A DNA stretch of 64,000 bases from positions 4,588,001-4,652,000 of the forward strand of contig JAMPIQ010000003.1 in the NCBI GenBank assembly GCA_024699855.1, written 5' to 3'. The translations under genes and the position numbers were made by a program. The stretch is from Aphelenchoides besseyi (lineage: Eukaryota; Nematoda; Chromadorea; Rhabditida; Aphelenchoididae). The notes below the pieces were generated by a model, which saw only the letters and a list, made by a program, of their open reading frames with translations, did not search any database and was not told where the DNA came from. This document shows positions 36,496 to 46,604 of this stretch, piece after piece (position 1 is the stretch's first letter; every line of letters starts with the position of its first letter).

Positions 36496-37699
36496 TTACA
36501 TGAATGCTTTGAAAGCATTGGGATCGCGAAGACACTTTTGAGCCTTATCTTGCAGATGGTACTTGCAAACGTCAACCCACAAACGAGCACAACCCAACTT
36601 CTTGTCTTTGCCATCGGTAAACGAAAATGTCAACCAATATTCATTCTGAAAACAAACTCGAAGCTCAAATTTTTTGCACGACTTCAAACCGATTGTAGAG
36701 GTCCAAAGAAACTCTTCGGTAAATCAGCGACTGTGAAGATTTTACTGAACGTCATTGTCCAATGTCCCTTGGGTGGTGGACATAAACGATTTTGACGCAA
36801 GAAATCTTCTGCTTTTCTATCGTTTACGTATTTGTGTGCAGATTTAACGGTTTCTTTGCATTTGTCCAACATATCGCAATAACGGCTAAAACTTAACATT
36901 TACTCATGTTCATTTGAACGTTACTCACCATGATCCAACTCCATCGCAACCATCCAAGATGTTCCAACCTGTTAAGAAAATCAGTTAATAACATCGTCAA
37001 AGATACTTGTATTTCTAAGCAAAAATAACGAACCTTGACATGGAATCACTTGCCATGCCTTAGCACCGCCTTTACCACTCACTGCATGACGTACCTTAAA
37101 AGAATTTATTAACAGTTTTTAGACTTCTAGTTCTTACTTCTAAATCCATTTCGATCTTCTCTTCTGGTAGTTCTTCATCAACCTAAAGTTTCATTAATTA
37201 AATGTCTTTAATTTTTTAAGTTGTTTGTTAAGTTAATGATCACATTTGCGTAAATTATTGTTGAAAACTTGTTTAAAATGAACTTACCGTTAAGGTGACG
37301 TTGAAGAAGATCGGACCAGGGAATCGTGGATAGTCGGGCCAAATAACGATATTTGACACGTTGACAACGTAGTTTGTCCACTGAACTAATGAGTTAGTTC
37401 TTCATTCTGCACAAACTCACCTGTTCACTAGCACATCGACTGAACTGCCAACCACGAATAACAATTCCATAAGGTCCGGTTGAATATTTTTCCCAATAAG
37501 GTTGAACTCCAGGCAATGCTTCATTCCACGCTTAAACTACTACGGTTTCTATCAATTCAACTTGTGTTTAACCTTGAGTTAGCGGAGATGCTTGTCGTTT
37601 AAGACGTGTTAACGAATAGTCTCCGCTTGGTACTTCTTCTTCTTCAACTGCTGAAGCGGCGGCAAGAATTGTGAACAATATGGCCGCTTGTAGATGCAT
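36496..37699 (-). CDS. GM2-activator-like secreted lipid-binding protein
   Basis: 273 aa, exons 37699-37573, 37530-37421, 37380-37288, 37182-37138, 37094-37034, 36968-36929, 36885-36690, 36645-36496. The signal peptide is residues 1-17 (ILFTILAAASA). The body follows the order of the GM2-activator fold: F..C..., WTNYVVNVSNIVIWPDYP, PGPIFFNVTLTV, WQVIPC, GSCRYCDML, LCPPPKGHW, FTVADLP, YWLTFSFTD, KKLGCARLWVDV. In mammals GM2A lifts glycolipids for lysosomal hydrolases; the nematode cargo is unknown. The Cys pairs around IPC...GSCxxxC and LCPP...LGC match that fold. N-terminal residues about 18-75 (a KR cleavage site, Trp-rich GVQPYWEKY) are extra to the mammalian protein. Confidence 0.72.
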
Positions 37700-38724
37700 C
37701 CCGAGCTAAAAGTAAGATTGTCAAACGAATGGTTGTGATCATAGAACGAAACATGAGCGTAACTTTGACCCCGTGATCAGTTGGAATAACGAGTTTTGTT
37801 AGTGATTTAGCGAGTTTTCCAATTGAATCAAAAAACGAAAGATCGCCATGAAAACGCGAGAGAGAAAACGGATTCATTCACGGATCTTCGGTCTGCGCAA
37901 TCGCCTACTTCTTTCTATGCACAAATGAAGAAGATAATTTTTCGAAAGGTCAATTTTACAGATTCGAAAATAAGCTTTCGAACTTCGTCGGTTCTTACAA
38001 GCTCTTCAACCAAATAAGACACAGAAAACAAGAAACTGAGGCGAATTAAGAACACATCGTCAATTTATAATTGGTGGTATTTTCGAAAGTCGAAGCATAA
38101 CAAGTAAACACCATTAAGTTATGAATCCAGACGGACTACTTCTTATACTCAAACTCCAATCACAAACGTTTAGTTATTGCCGATCAATTTGGCGACTGAC
38201 GAGATTTGAAAGGTGCTGACAAAAGACGAACGGGCGCGAGAGCAAGACGGCATCGAAAACCGACGGATTCATGATCGTTCTCGTGGATGAGTTTTTCAAT
38301 GGGTAGTTTCTCGAATTCAAAGTCGACAAAGGCGGACTTTTCGCGGACTTCGATTGCAATGCCCGCAGGCATTTCCGCGCACCCTCATCGATCAATTTGC
38401 CGTGCTTGTTATACGGGTGGCGACTTATGAAACGACAGTGCGGACACTTTTTCGCCGTCGTCATCGATCGAACGAATTGAGGTTCTCGGCTGGACATGAA
38501 ACGGTTTGCACGATGGAAATTAGACATCGAACACGAGTTTTTTTATGAGACCGATTAAATTCAAATGGAGGGCAGACAGTCTGATTGAGAATCTCTGTTT
38601 GAACATCAATCAAGCATTACAACAAGATGCGAAATAAAGAGCGTACTAAATCCAAACTTTTATTCTTCTAAATGGACATTTTGCACAACGCGCCGATAAC
38701 CTAATTCAACATTCCAACGATCAT
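37700..38724. other. Intergenic region with a decayed-looking ORF
   Basis: 1.0 kb between the GM2-activator-like start codon and the UQCRQ stop codon, both on the minus strand. It presumably includes the former gene's promoter. The only protein-like content is the frame pair at 38174-38527, listed separately. Confidence 0.4.
38174..38527 (-). pseudogene. Possible decayed gene fragment with a CPHC motif
   Basis: A minus-strand frame reads AKKCPHCRFISRHPYNKHGK and then, without a splice site, the protein-like reading moves to the next frame (38372-38184: IAIEVREKSAFVDFEFEKL). A one-base shift near 38375 would join them. This pattern fits a frameshifted remnant, but chance is possible and no family is recognised. 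Confidence 0.25.
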
Positions 38725-39088
38725 TCAAGTATCGTTTTCGTAATCTTTCGGATTCTTGCGATTCGCTTTGTAGTTCTCTTTTTTGGCCCAATCGTACACG
38801 AGGAAACTCAGGACTGCCGGCGGCACGTAGTAAACCCAATCACGCCAAACGTACTCTCGTAAAACCTAAACATCCAGAATAGCCAAACCAAAGCATTCGC
38901 TCTATCAACTTACTCGTACAAGAGCGGTATCAATGAAGCCTTTGAACGGTTTCATTTCGTTCGGTGCCAAACCAAAACGATATTGTCCATAGACCTAAAC
39001 AATTATTACATCGAAACGAATTGTTTAGGCGACAAACCTTTCCGAGATTACCGAAATGCTTGTGAAGAAGAACTGGAGAGACACGCAT
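38725..39088 (-). CDS. UQCRQ: Cytochrome bc1 complex subunit 8
   Basis: Small subunit of respiratory complex III, 90 aa, exons 39088-39038, 38994-38914, 38865-38725. The reading HFGNLGKVYGQYRFGLAPNE, then FKGFIDTALVRVLREYVWRD, one membrane helix (VYYVPPAVLSFLVYDWA) and the family-typical end RKNPKDYENDT match QCR8/UQCRQ. A minus-strand acceptor (CTTAG) sits eight bases before the ATG, with no upstream exon of its own. The gene begins 160 bp after the NDUFA7 stop, so the two may be co-transcribed. Confidence 0.9.
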
Positions 39089-39248
39089 CCTTCGGTCTAA
39101 GAAACAAAAAATAGGATTAAGCTACTAAAAACCCATCAAAAATAGAGTTAAGGTGCTTTAAGCAACCTTCTAAACGGATTAACTGAACAAAGACCTAACA
39201 TGTTTTATTTACACCGCTCACGGAAATCAACCCGATTAATGGAAATTT

Positions 39249-39865
39249 TCAGATTTTCAAGTAACGATCGTATTTCTCGACATTTTTAAGATGTGGATCA
39301 TTTTTCTGTGTTTCGAGTTCCGCGTTGATCGAACGACTCCAATTGTGACCGAATCCTGGAGTTGGAGCCTTGGGAATTCCGAAGTTCTGCTCCGGTCCCT
39401 TCATTGTCAACTTCTCAACTTCTTCGTGTCTGAAAAACAAATAAACAATCAATTCGAAGAATGAAAACGTACGGTAATGATTTTCCGGTCAGATCGATGA
39501 AAACTCCTTCACCTTTGTTGGTCGGTTTGTACAACGGAGTTGGTGGTTTTACTTCACGTCGAGCGTCCCGTTCGAAATAATAAACGTTCGATAAGCGATG
39601 ATGCACACCGTCCGGCAACGTGGGCATTTCAATGGCTCGCGAGGATTGAGTATTCGGAAAACGCAGAGGATTGTAGTGTCGCGCCTAAAACCATCAGTGA
39701 ATTCATTTCCAATTACCAAACCTTTCCGTCAGCCGTTGGCAATCCAGGCGGCGGAGTTTTGGGGTCCCGGTCGACAGCGAGTAGTTTGTCACGTAGCCAA
39801 CTGAAGAACGGAGTTTGACGGCGATTTTTAATCGTCTTTGGTGCAATTTTACCAACAGAACTCAT
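39249..39865 (-). CDS. NDUFA7: NADH dehydrogenase alpha subcomplex subunit 7
   Basis: Accessory subunit of respiratory complex I (B14.5a), 178 aa, exons 39865-39722, 39684-39473, 39429-39249. The diagnostic stretch PTLPDGVHHRLSNVYYFERD then ARREVKPP matches human [20 protein letters not shown]; upstream, FFSWLRDKLLAVDRDPKTPP parallels the family N-terminus. The C-terminal 60 residues (PGFGHNWSRSINAELETQ) are longer than the human protein. It is divergent from CDC37 (207 bp between ATGs) and upstream of UQCRQ on the same strand. Confidence 0.85.
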
Positions 39866-40072
39866 CACAATTTTGAGCCAAAAATATTTGGAATTCGGAA
39901 GCCAAACAACACTTCAGCAACGAGAAACCCCCGACCAGTCGCTTTGTTCGCATGAATTTATGGCAAAACGTTCTAGAAAATTCTCGAGACCTTTCGCTCG
40001 GACCGCTTTCTTTTCGTCATTTGTGTTTGTGCGTTTTTGAGAAGCAGTTCTATCCGAAGATTTTCGTTCATC

Positions 40073-41425
40073 ATGCCGATCGATTACAGTAAATGGAAAA
40101 CCATCGAAGTGTCGGACGATGAAGATGATACTCATCCGAACATCGATACTCCATCGCTCTACCGTTGGCGTCATCAGGCTCGTTTGGAGCGTATGGCTGA
40201 GATGAAACAGCAAAAGGAAGAAGTTGAATCGAAGAAAGCCACCGTCAAAAGTCGTGTTGAAGTGAGTTTAGATGCTCTTCTAGAATACCTGTTGTTCTTT
40301 CAGCAAATCGATGAGGAGTTGGCCAAGTGCACGGAAGAAACGGCACGCATTAAGTTGGAATTGGAGAAGGCGGACATCAAGAAGCAAGAAGAGGAGTTCA
40401 TGCGCAAAGAAAAAGAACTGGCCGATAAGGAACGTCTTGCACCGTGGAACGTGGATACGATTGGCCGTGAGGCCTGGAGCAAATCGATCATCAATAAGCC
40501 AAGTGAGAAGAAACCGGAACCAGCACCAAAGAACGAGGATGAAGAGAGCGAGCGTATGGTTTGTATTTGACGATTGTTTCTGGAGATTTTAACTTCCTAC
40601 TTTAGATGAAGTACTTCAAAGACAACGAAGAGTTATTGAACAAGTACGCAAAGTTGAAAGGATTCAATCAATGTGAAAAGTTTTTGCTCGAACATCCGCA
40701 TTTGTCCAGTGAATTTGCGACTAGCTATTTGACTATCGAAGCTTTGAATTTGGCTATTGACGAGAACGTTTGTGTTTGCTTGAAAACTGAAGAATTAACC
40801 TTTCGATTTCAGTACGATGAAATGGCTCTCTATGCCGCCAATTGTATTACTTTGCAATATCTTTTGGAGTTGGCGAAGAGTCTCCACGCACTTCCTACGA
40901 ATACGAACATTATTACAACTTTCTTCAAAAAGTACGTTATTTAGGTGTTTCTTGTATTAATTGTTTTAGAATTCGTGCGGCCGATGAATCGTATATGAAA
41001 ATGTATCATGATGAGGTGGATTCGTTTAAGGAACGTTTAAGTATGTTTCGTTTAAAATGAACTGTTCATTTCTATAACTTGCAGCAAAACGTGCCAAGAC
41101 TAAGCGTGAGTTGGCGTTGGCTGAGGCCGAGTCGGAAGAGAAGATGCGTCGCATTCAAGAGTCACCAGGTGGAATGGATCCACAAGAAGTCTTCGAGACG
41201 TTGCCCGAGGTGAGGAACCAATGACCATTGCTGTAAGAGGAGATTCGTAAATTTTAGTCCATGCAAGAAGCATTCCAATCACAATCAGTGGGAAAACTTC
41301 AAGAGATTGCGACCACCATGGACTCCGAAGTCTTCCAATACCATCTAAATCGCTGTATTGCTTCCGGTCTTTGGGTTCCAAATGCCAAAGACGTTGAAGA
41401 ACCCGAATCCTCGACAAAATCTTAA
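40073..41425 (+). CDS. CDC37: Hsp90 co-chaperone CDC37
   Basis: Kinase-specific co-chaperone that loads client kinases on Hsp90. 362 aa, exons 40073-40261, 40304-40558, 40606-40767, 40813-40931, 40970-41040, 41085-41209, 41258-41425. The N-terminus [20 protein letters not shown] contains the conserved CK2-site Ser in VSDDED (Ser13 equivalent) and [21 protein letters not shown] long coiled coil follows (about 35-125), then the Hsp90-binding middle domain ([28 protein letters not shown]), then [11 protein letters not shown] and the acidic C-terminal region. Length and order match animal CDC37. Confidence 0.95.
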
Positions 41426-41743
41426 CCGTCTTATGTAAAATCAAGTCGCGATATGCTTATACTTCTTGTCAGTACCGATAAAATCTGTGGGTTTCATTGT
41501 AACCAATTTATGCGTTTAAAATAAATAATCGAGAGATGTGTTTATGACGTTTGAATCAAAATTAAAAGTACCCAAAAAACAAAGGTCAACGATTGTGAAG
41601 TTGCACCATCGGTCTGCGTTTGTATCGAGTGTTTTTCGCAAATGATTTCTTTCCGAGGTTTCGGTGTGTAGCCTTTGCGTGTATCGTGAATGTAAACCGT
41701 ACGACATCTGAAATCTTTGCAACGATTCAGTTTTTCGAACTAT

Positions 41744-42431
41744 TTACTTTGTGCGTCGCAAGTGATGATGTTTGTGTTTTCGCGAATTTGTTTTGCGTAC
41801 AGTTGAAACGGTAGTTGTAATGAGTTCTGTGGTAGTTGTCGTTGTACTCGTAGTCGAAGTTTCTAGCGTAATGTTGTTGGGTCGTGGATTGCACGTTGAT
41901 CTATCTGAAACAAAAACAATTAGTCGAATATGATTGGCAACTAACCAGGACTGACAAAACAACAACAGATTTTGTGTCCACCACTTGTAAAACACAAATC
42001 TTTGGATTTTTGTGAGTAGATTAAAAGACAGTATCTGAAGAATGATGTCTCTTTGAATCAATGTGTGTACCACTAACCGGTATAACTCGTCATTAAAGTG
42101 GGGATAAACACAGTGCAAATGGTCGACTGGTTCATTAGCTTCGAATGTCGAAATTGAGAACTCGGGAGCTAAATCAGTTTTTCAGTTAGAAGTCATGATG
42201 ATGTGTTCGTTTATTACCTAGGACCGTTGCATCTCCACGTTCGTACTCATCTTTCAATTCCTCGTCTTCCCAAATTATTTCTACCGGTTTGACATCTTGA
42301 TACTCGTAATCTCGACTTGTTGCATCATCTTGCTTTACTCGATCATGACTCAAACATCCAATTGCTCCACTTAAACACTTTTCTTCGCTACACACAACTG
42401 GAGAACTCGTGGAATCTAAACAGTCCTGCAT
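41744..42431 (-). CDS. Cys-rich ET-module-like segment with mucin-like tail
   Basis: Exons 42431-42218, 42168-42078, 42034-41946, 41904-41744 join in phase (184 aa). Cys spacing (CLDSTSSPVVCSEEKC, LHCVYPHF, YRYCLLI, KDLCFT, KICCCFV, STCNP) ends in the CCC...CN signature of nematode ET modules, secreted three-finger-like domains. A Thr-rich stretch (TSTTSTTTTTTELITTT) and a basic tail follow. There is an ATG at 42431 but no signal peptide, so this is probably the second half of the gene that starts at 43119; I could not join the two in frame (see findings). It could also be a separate gene whose first exon I missed. Confidence 0.5.
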
Positions 42432-42453
42432 CAAAACCTATAACCTCTTGTCA

Positions 42454-43119
42454 CTAACTAAATGAATTTTGGCCCGATGCAATGAGTCTCTGCAAGGTTC
42501 CATGACTCAAAGCGCAACAAAATCGAAAGCTCGTTGTGGACTTCTTGTCAATGTCCTGAAAATTTGTGTGTATTAGTTTTACAGGAGGATTACTGTTTAT
42601 TAATATTTGTAGCAGATCTACTTACCACAAACCCGTATCTGAAAGTGAATATGTGACATAAGATTTTGCAATAACATACGTTTGAATAAGATAGTGAAGA
42701 AATTGTCGATTTAATCGTGGTATTGAGAGATTGTGACAACGAGGTTGATGAGAACAAAGATACGCAAAATCAGCACCCAAACCACTTTCCTCACGTTCTT
42801 CGTTCAAAAAGATGCTCGTGTCGACGCACTCATAAGCTCCAATTGGTTGATTCGTCGAATTGACTACCGAAAATTGAAAGAAACCACAAGAAGTCGAAGC
42901 ACTGGGACACAAATTTGGTCTTAGCGTATTTGTTTCGTTAATTCGGCCATTACGACAGTAAAGCTGTAGATTATTTGTAACAGTTCTGTTTATGTTTCTT
43001 ACCTTCACGTTATAAGGAGCAAGAGGTAAATGTAAGGGACTAAGCGACGACTTATATGTTGAATGGGCATAAATAAGCGAAGAAGAAAGGAAAAGAATTA
43101 GAAAAGGCTTGTGGACCAT
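42454..43119 (-). CDS. Secreted Cys-rich ET-module-like protein, first part
   Basis: Exons 43119-43003, 42963-42680, 42638-42626 (13 nt) and 42555-42454. A clear signal peptide (PFLILFLSSSLIYA) leads into LYCRNGRINE, NLCPSASTSC, AYECVD, YLCSHQPRCH and FRFCC. This parallels the Cys layout of the downstream segment, so the locus likely encodes two related modules. As read, the frame ends at TAG 42454 shortly after FRFCC, before a terminal CN. A real stop, a missed intron or a sequence error are all possible. Nematode-specific family; function unknown. Confidence 0.55.
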
Positions 43120-44062
43120 ATGATTCAACCATAAGTTATCGTGTTCTATCGGTTTTCTGAAATGAACTGTAACTACAACTTGACGTTCGGACAAACGTTT
43201 CCCACGTTTGCGCCTGAAAAGCTAATCCAACAAAAGTGGTTAATCCCGTGGAATAGAGGGCATCATTCGAAGGATCAAAAGGTCAATGTCGTTGGATTAA
43301 AACAATTGAAGTGCAATCAATACGGTAATGTCAAACAAAAAAAATTAACCATCCGGTCATTACAAACACGAACAACAGAGTCGTAATAACGTCAATATTA
43401 CAACAAAACATCATCCGGAGTACGAATTGAGAAAAAGGAGAAATCACGGACCGAAAAGCTTTGACTGTTCAATTTGGCCGAAAGTTTTTGTTTGTTTAGT
43501 CGCGAAATGTAAAGCAGTCAGTTCGATTTTGTTGACAAATTGAAAGAAATACGCCAAATTTTTCGGGTAATCTAATAGTCAAACCGAACGGCCAGAAATT
43601 GGAATTAACCAATTGAATGAAATACAAAAGGATCTTGATTAATGAAATCATCGACCACTGCGCAATTCGAGGGCCAAATATGACATCTCGTATTGGAATA
43701 TTTTTGCTCATGTCCGAGAAAGGTGCAAAGCGACAAGTGCGACGTCCTCCTTCAAATTGCAAACTCCGACTCGTTTTCTATTCGACGGCCAAAGCAGCTG
43801 CTGGCAAACCGACACCCGAGGCACACAAATTCACCACCTGCTCCGAATGAATTTAATAGAAATTGAGGGCCGATCGACCTTTTGCATATCATGAGCAATG
43901 ACAAGTTAATTTAACACGTTGCGTCGATGATCAAAAGTTACGATGATTGATTGAGTCAAAAACACATGTCTTGTGGTCGTCTACATGTCTACGTCGGTTA
44001 CAAAGTACTTTCGATCGTTTATTGAATCAATGATTTGGCACAAAAACAAATTGTATGATGAC
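43120..44062. other. Intergenic region
   Basis: 943 bp between the ET-like start codon and the GCK-III kinase stop codon, both minus strand. Open frames on each strand (for example 43141-43386 and 43496-43762) have no splice support or domain. No gene is claimed. Confidence 0.45.
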
Positions 44063-45404
44063 TCATTCACGTACGTGACTCTCGTCAGTTTGGTTGTCGT
44101 CTTCTTGCATATCAATTTTTCCATTTGTCAACGTTGAAAACAATTCGAAAACGAACTCATTGCAAAATCCGGGAGTAAGTGCTTCAACACAAACCAGAAC
44201 ATCGACCACTGCGTCGAAATCAACTGTTTGATGTTCACGGAACTTTTGATGATTGAGTAACGGCAGGAATAACTCCTTAAAAGCGTCTGCTCTGTTACTC
44301 GTGTTCGTGTCGTCGGATTGGGTGCTGACAACAGGAGACGGGAAACTCCAGATCGTGTTTAAGTCGTTTGAGTCTTCTTGTGTAATGTCCGTTCTTGGAT
44401 CGATTTCCGTTGCACCAAAGAATTCGCATTTGAATTCGTTGCCAATTGTAGTTAAAAATCGATCTTGTAAAAGAAAAGCAGCAGAAGGCCGCTAAAATAA
44501 CCAATTCGACGTATTTCGATAAGACGACTTGCATTTTCGGGCTTCAAATTTAAGCACATGGAAACGAATTCTTTTAACGACGAACTCCAAATGCCATTCA
44601 GTTTCGGTGGAGGATTGTTGCGTACAAGTTCCAAGACTTTGTTTGGCGAAAGCCCGGAATACGGCGGTTCTCCGGTCGCCATTTCAATGGTCGTAATTCC
44701 GAGACTCCAAATATCCGCACTACAATCATATGGCATCTGGTTGACAATCTCTGGTCGAAAATAGATGAGTTCAGACGATAATCCATTTAACTTACGCCAT
44801 CCAACAGGGACTTCCGGCCATCGAGTGGCATCTCCCTGTCGATTCATTCAATTCAACGGCTTCGCCAAAATCCGCCAATTTAGCAACATTCTTATGAGAA
44901 AGAAGAATATTCTCGGCTTTTACGTCTCGATGTATCAATCGGTTATTTTGCAGATAGTTAAGTGCTTGGAGTGTGTCACGTAGAATCGAAGTTATTTCCT
45001 TCTCATTCAACGGTCTGTTTCTTCGAAGATTGAGAACTGAACCACCGCTCATGAATTCCATTACAATCCAAACTTCCGTATCCTAAACTTATAAAAATAA
45101 GCTCACCATCTAAAAACATACTTTAACATAAGATCCATAGTAGAATGCAATATGTGGCGATCGGCATTTCCACAGAACGTTCGTCTCACGTCTCAATATC
45201 TCGATGTTGTTTTCCGGCCTTTCGACATCGAGAATTTTAATCGCTACACGATCTCCACTGTGTGAATTTGTTGCTACATAAACACGACCGAAAGCTCCCT
45301 GTCCGATAAGATATTCGAGGGTATAAAAGCTCGTTGCATCTTCTTTCTAAGAGTCTACGTAAACACAAACATTAAAAATCACTTACTAAATCATCGGTTA
45401 ACAT
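44063..45404 (-). CDS. Germinal-centre kinase, GCK-III (STK24/25/26) type
   Basis: STE20-family kinase, 393 aa if spliced as 45404-45387, 45346-45122, 45082-44796, 44755-44533, 44491-44063. Landmarks: IGQGAFGRVYVA, VAIKILDVE, KDTEVWIVMEFMSGGSV, HRDVKAEN, DFGEAVEL, GSPCWMAPE, SADIWSLGITTIEMA, PENRPSAAFLL. The C-terminal TPGFCNEFVFELFSTL resembles the GCK-III tail, which binds the CCM3/MOB4 adaptor in other animals (inference). Two splice oddities: the intron at 44756-44795, inside the APE motif, ends in CG rather than AG; the next intron (44492-44532) starts GCAAGT. A Tc1-like remnant ends 98 bp before the ATG. The gene could be intact with unusual splicing, affected by a base error, or decaying. 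Confidence 0.8.
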
Positions 45405-45502
45405 ATCTAACACAAGAATCTGGAAAACAGACCGCACCTGTTGAACAATCAAATCATTCCAAGTGGCTTTCAAGTTGTATCCAAACGAGCTTACGAGTTT
45501 TA

Positions 45503-45532
45503 CAATACCGGACAAAAGTTTGGAAGACACTT
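45503..45532 (+). repeat. Left terminal inverted repeat of the Tc1-like element
   Basis: Begins directly after TA 45501-45502. Matches the reverse complement of 46445-46474 except at three positions near the outer end (CAATACCG versus CAGTACTT). Confidence 0.85.
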
Positions 45533-46444
45533 TGTTTTGTTAAGATATCTGCGCGCCTCGCTTTTCGACCACGTCCACAAGTCGCTTATTCATAGAGGAG
45601 AAAAGGGTCTTAATCGTTTGAGCCTTAATCTTCGGGACGGAACGATGGATTGCGGCCACAAGTTCAGATTTTGTCCGAAATTGACCATTCTTGTATATTT
45701 TGTCTTCCATCAGCTTCCAAACGTTCTCCATCGGGTTCAAATCCGGGCTACGGGATGCCCAATCCCTCGTAGCTACTTCCTGGTCGAGTAAAAAGTCAGT
45801 GGTGACCTTCGCCGTGTGAATCGGCGCTAGGTGTTGTTGCCACACCCAAGACCGGCGTCTCATTTGCCTTCGAATCCACAGGAAAAACTTCAAATTGAGA
45901 TGGGAAACGTAGTCGATCGCCTTGTAGTGGTTGTTGCAAACTATAACATATGAAATTGCCATCAAAAGTTGAAGAGATAGACGAAGAACGTACGTTGATC
46001 AACAGTTTTCGGGTTTAACAAATGGCACCGAGGATTATGATTGATTCACCGCCCATTTGTCGCAATTCAGCCAGCGACGAATCGTTGGTCCTCCAACTCC
46101 AAGTTATCCTGGATTGAACGCGAGGTAACGCGGCTACCGCCTTGAAATTCGGTGACTACATGGCGTTTAATACGACGACGAAGGCACGAATTCGCTTTCT
46201 TTGGACCACCAAGAGTCTTGCCCGTCTTTCTGCTCGAATTTTTGAGTACGCGCTCAACACTTGACTTCGAATCTTTACATTGCGTCGCCGTTCCTCTAAT
46301 ACTTCGTAAAATCGCGTATTGTTCCTTAATTTCTTTTTTCTTCTCGTCCGAAAGCATCTAAAATGAAAGAATATTCATCGAAAAAACTAAAAATATGAAA
46401 AAACCACGCTGCCATTACTAACGCATCCAAAAACCCAATAAACC

Positions 46445-46474
46445 AAGTGTCTTCCAAACTTTTGTCAAGTACTG
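46445..46474 (-). repeat. Right terminal inverted repeat of the Tc1-like element
   Basis: Ends directly before TA 46475-46476. Read on the minus strand it starts CAGTACTTGACAAAAG, close to the left end and typical of Tc1-family termini. Confidence 0.85.
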
Positions 46475-46604
46475 TAAGGAAAGTTGGACGATAAATGTCT
46501 ACTTGGAGAATCCCAGTACGATGACTTGAATGAGAAGCTTGGCCTAATTTAGTAGAAGAAATGGGCTAAATCGAGACATTAAAACTTATGATTAGTCTTC
46601 AAGA

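Larger units (their letters stand above)
45503..46474 (-). mobile_element. Dead, internally deleted Tc1-like DNA transposon
   Basis: 972-bp element flanked by the TA target duplication (45501-45502 and 46475-46476). Inverted ends of about 30 bp share GACAAAAGTTTGGAAGACAC. On the minus strand, 46357-46067 encodes a transposase N-terminal helix-turn-helix region (MLSDEKKKEIKEQYAILRSI) and 45965-45540 its C-terminal DDE part (APIHTAKVTTDF, WASRSPDLNPMENVW). About a third of the coding region between them, including the first catalytic Asp region, is missing, the frames do not join, and the second catalytic Asp is lost (QQHLAPIHTAK where QQDN is usual). The third acidic residue (MENVW) remains. 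It is not autonomous. Confidence 0.88.
45405..46604. other. Region between the GCK-III kinase and WDR3, filled by a transposon remnant
   Basis: 1.2 kb between divergent start codons. About 970 bp is the Tc1-like element (45503-46474). The remaining 98 bp on the kinase side and 130 bp on the WDR3 side must carry both promoters. Confidence 0.6.
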
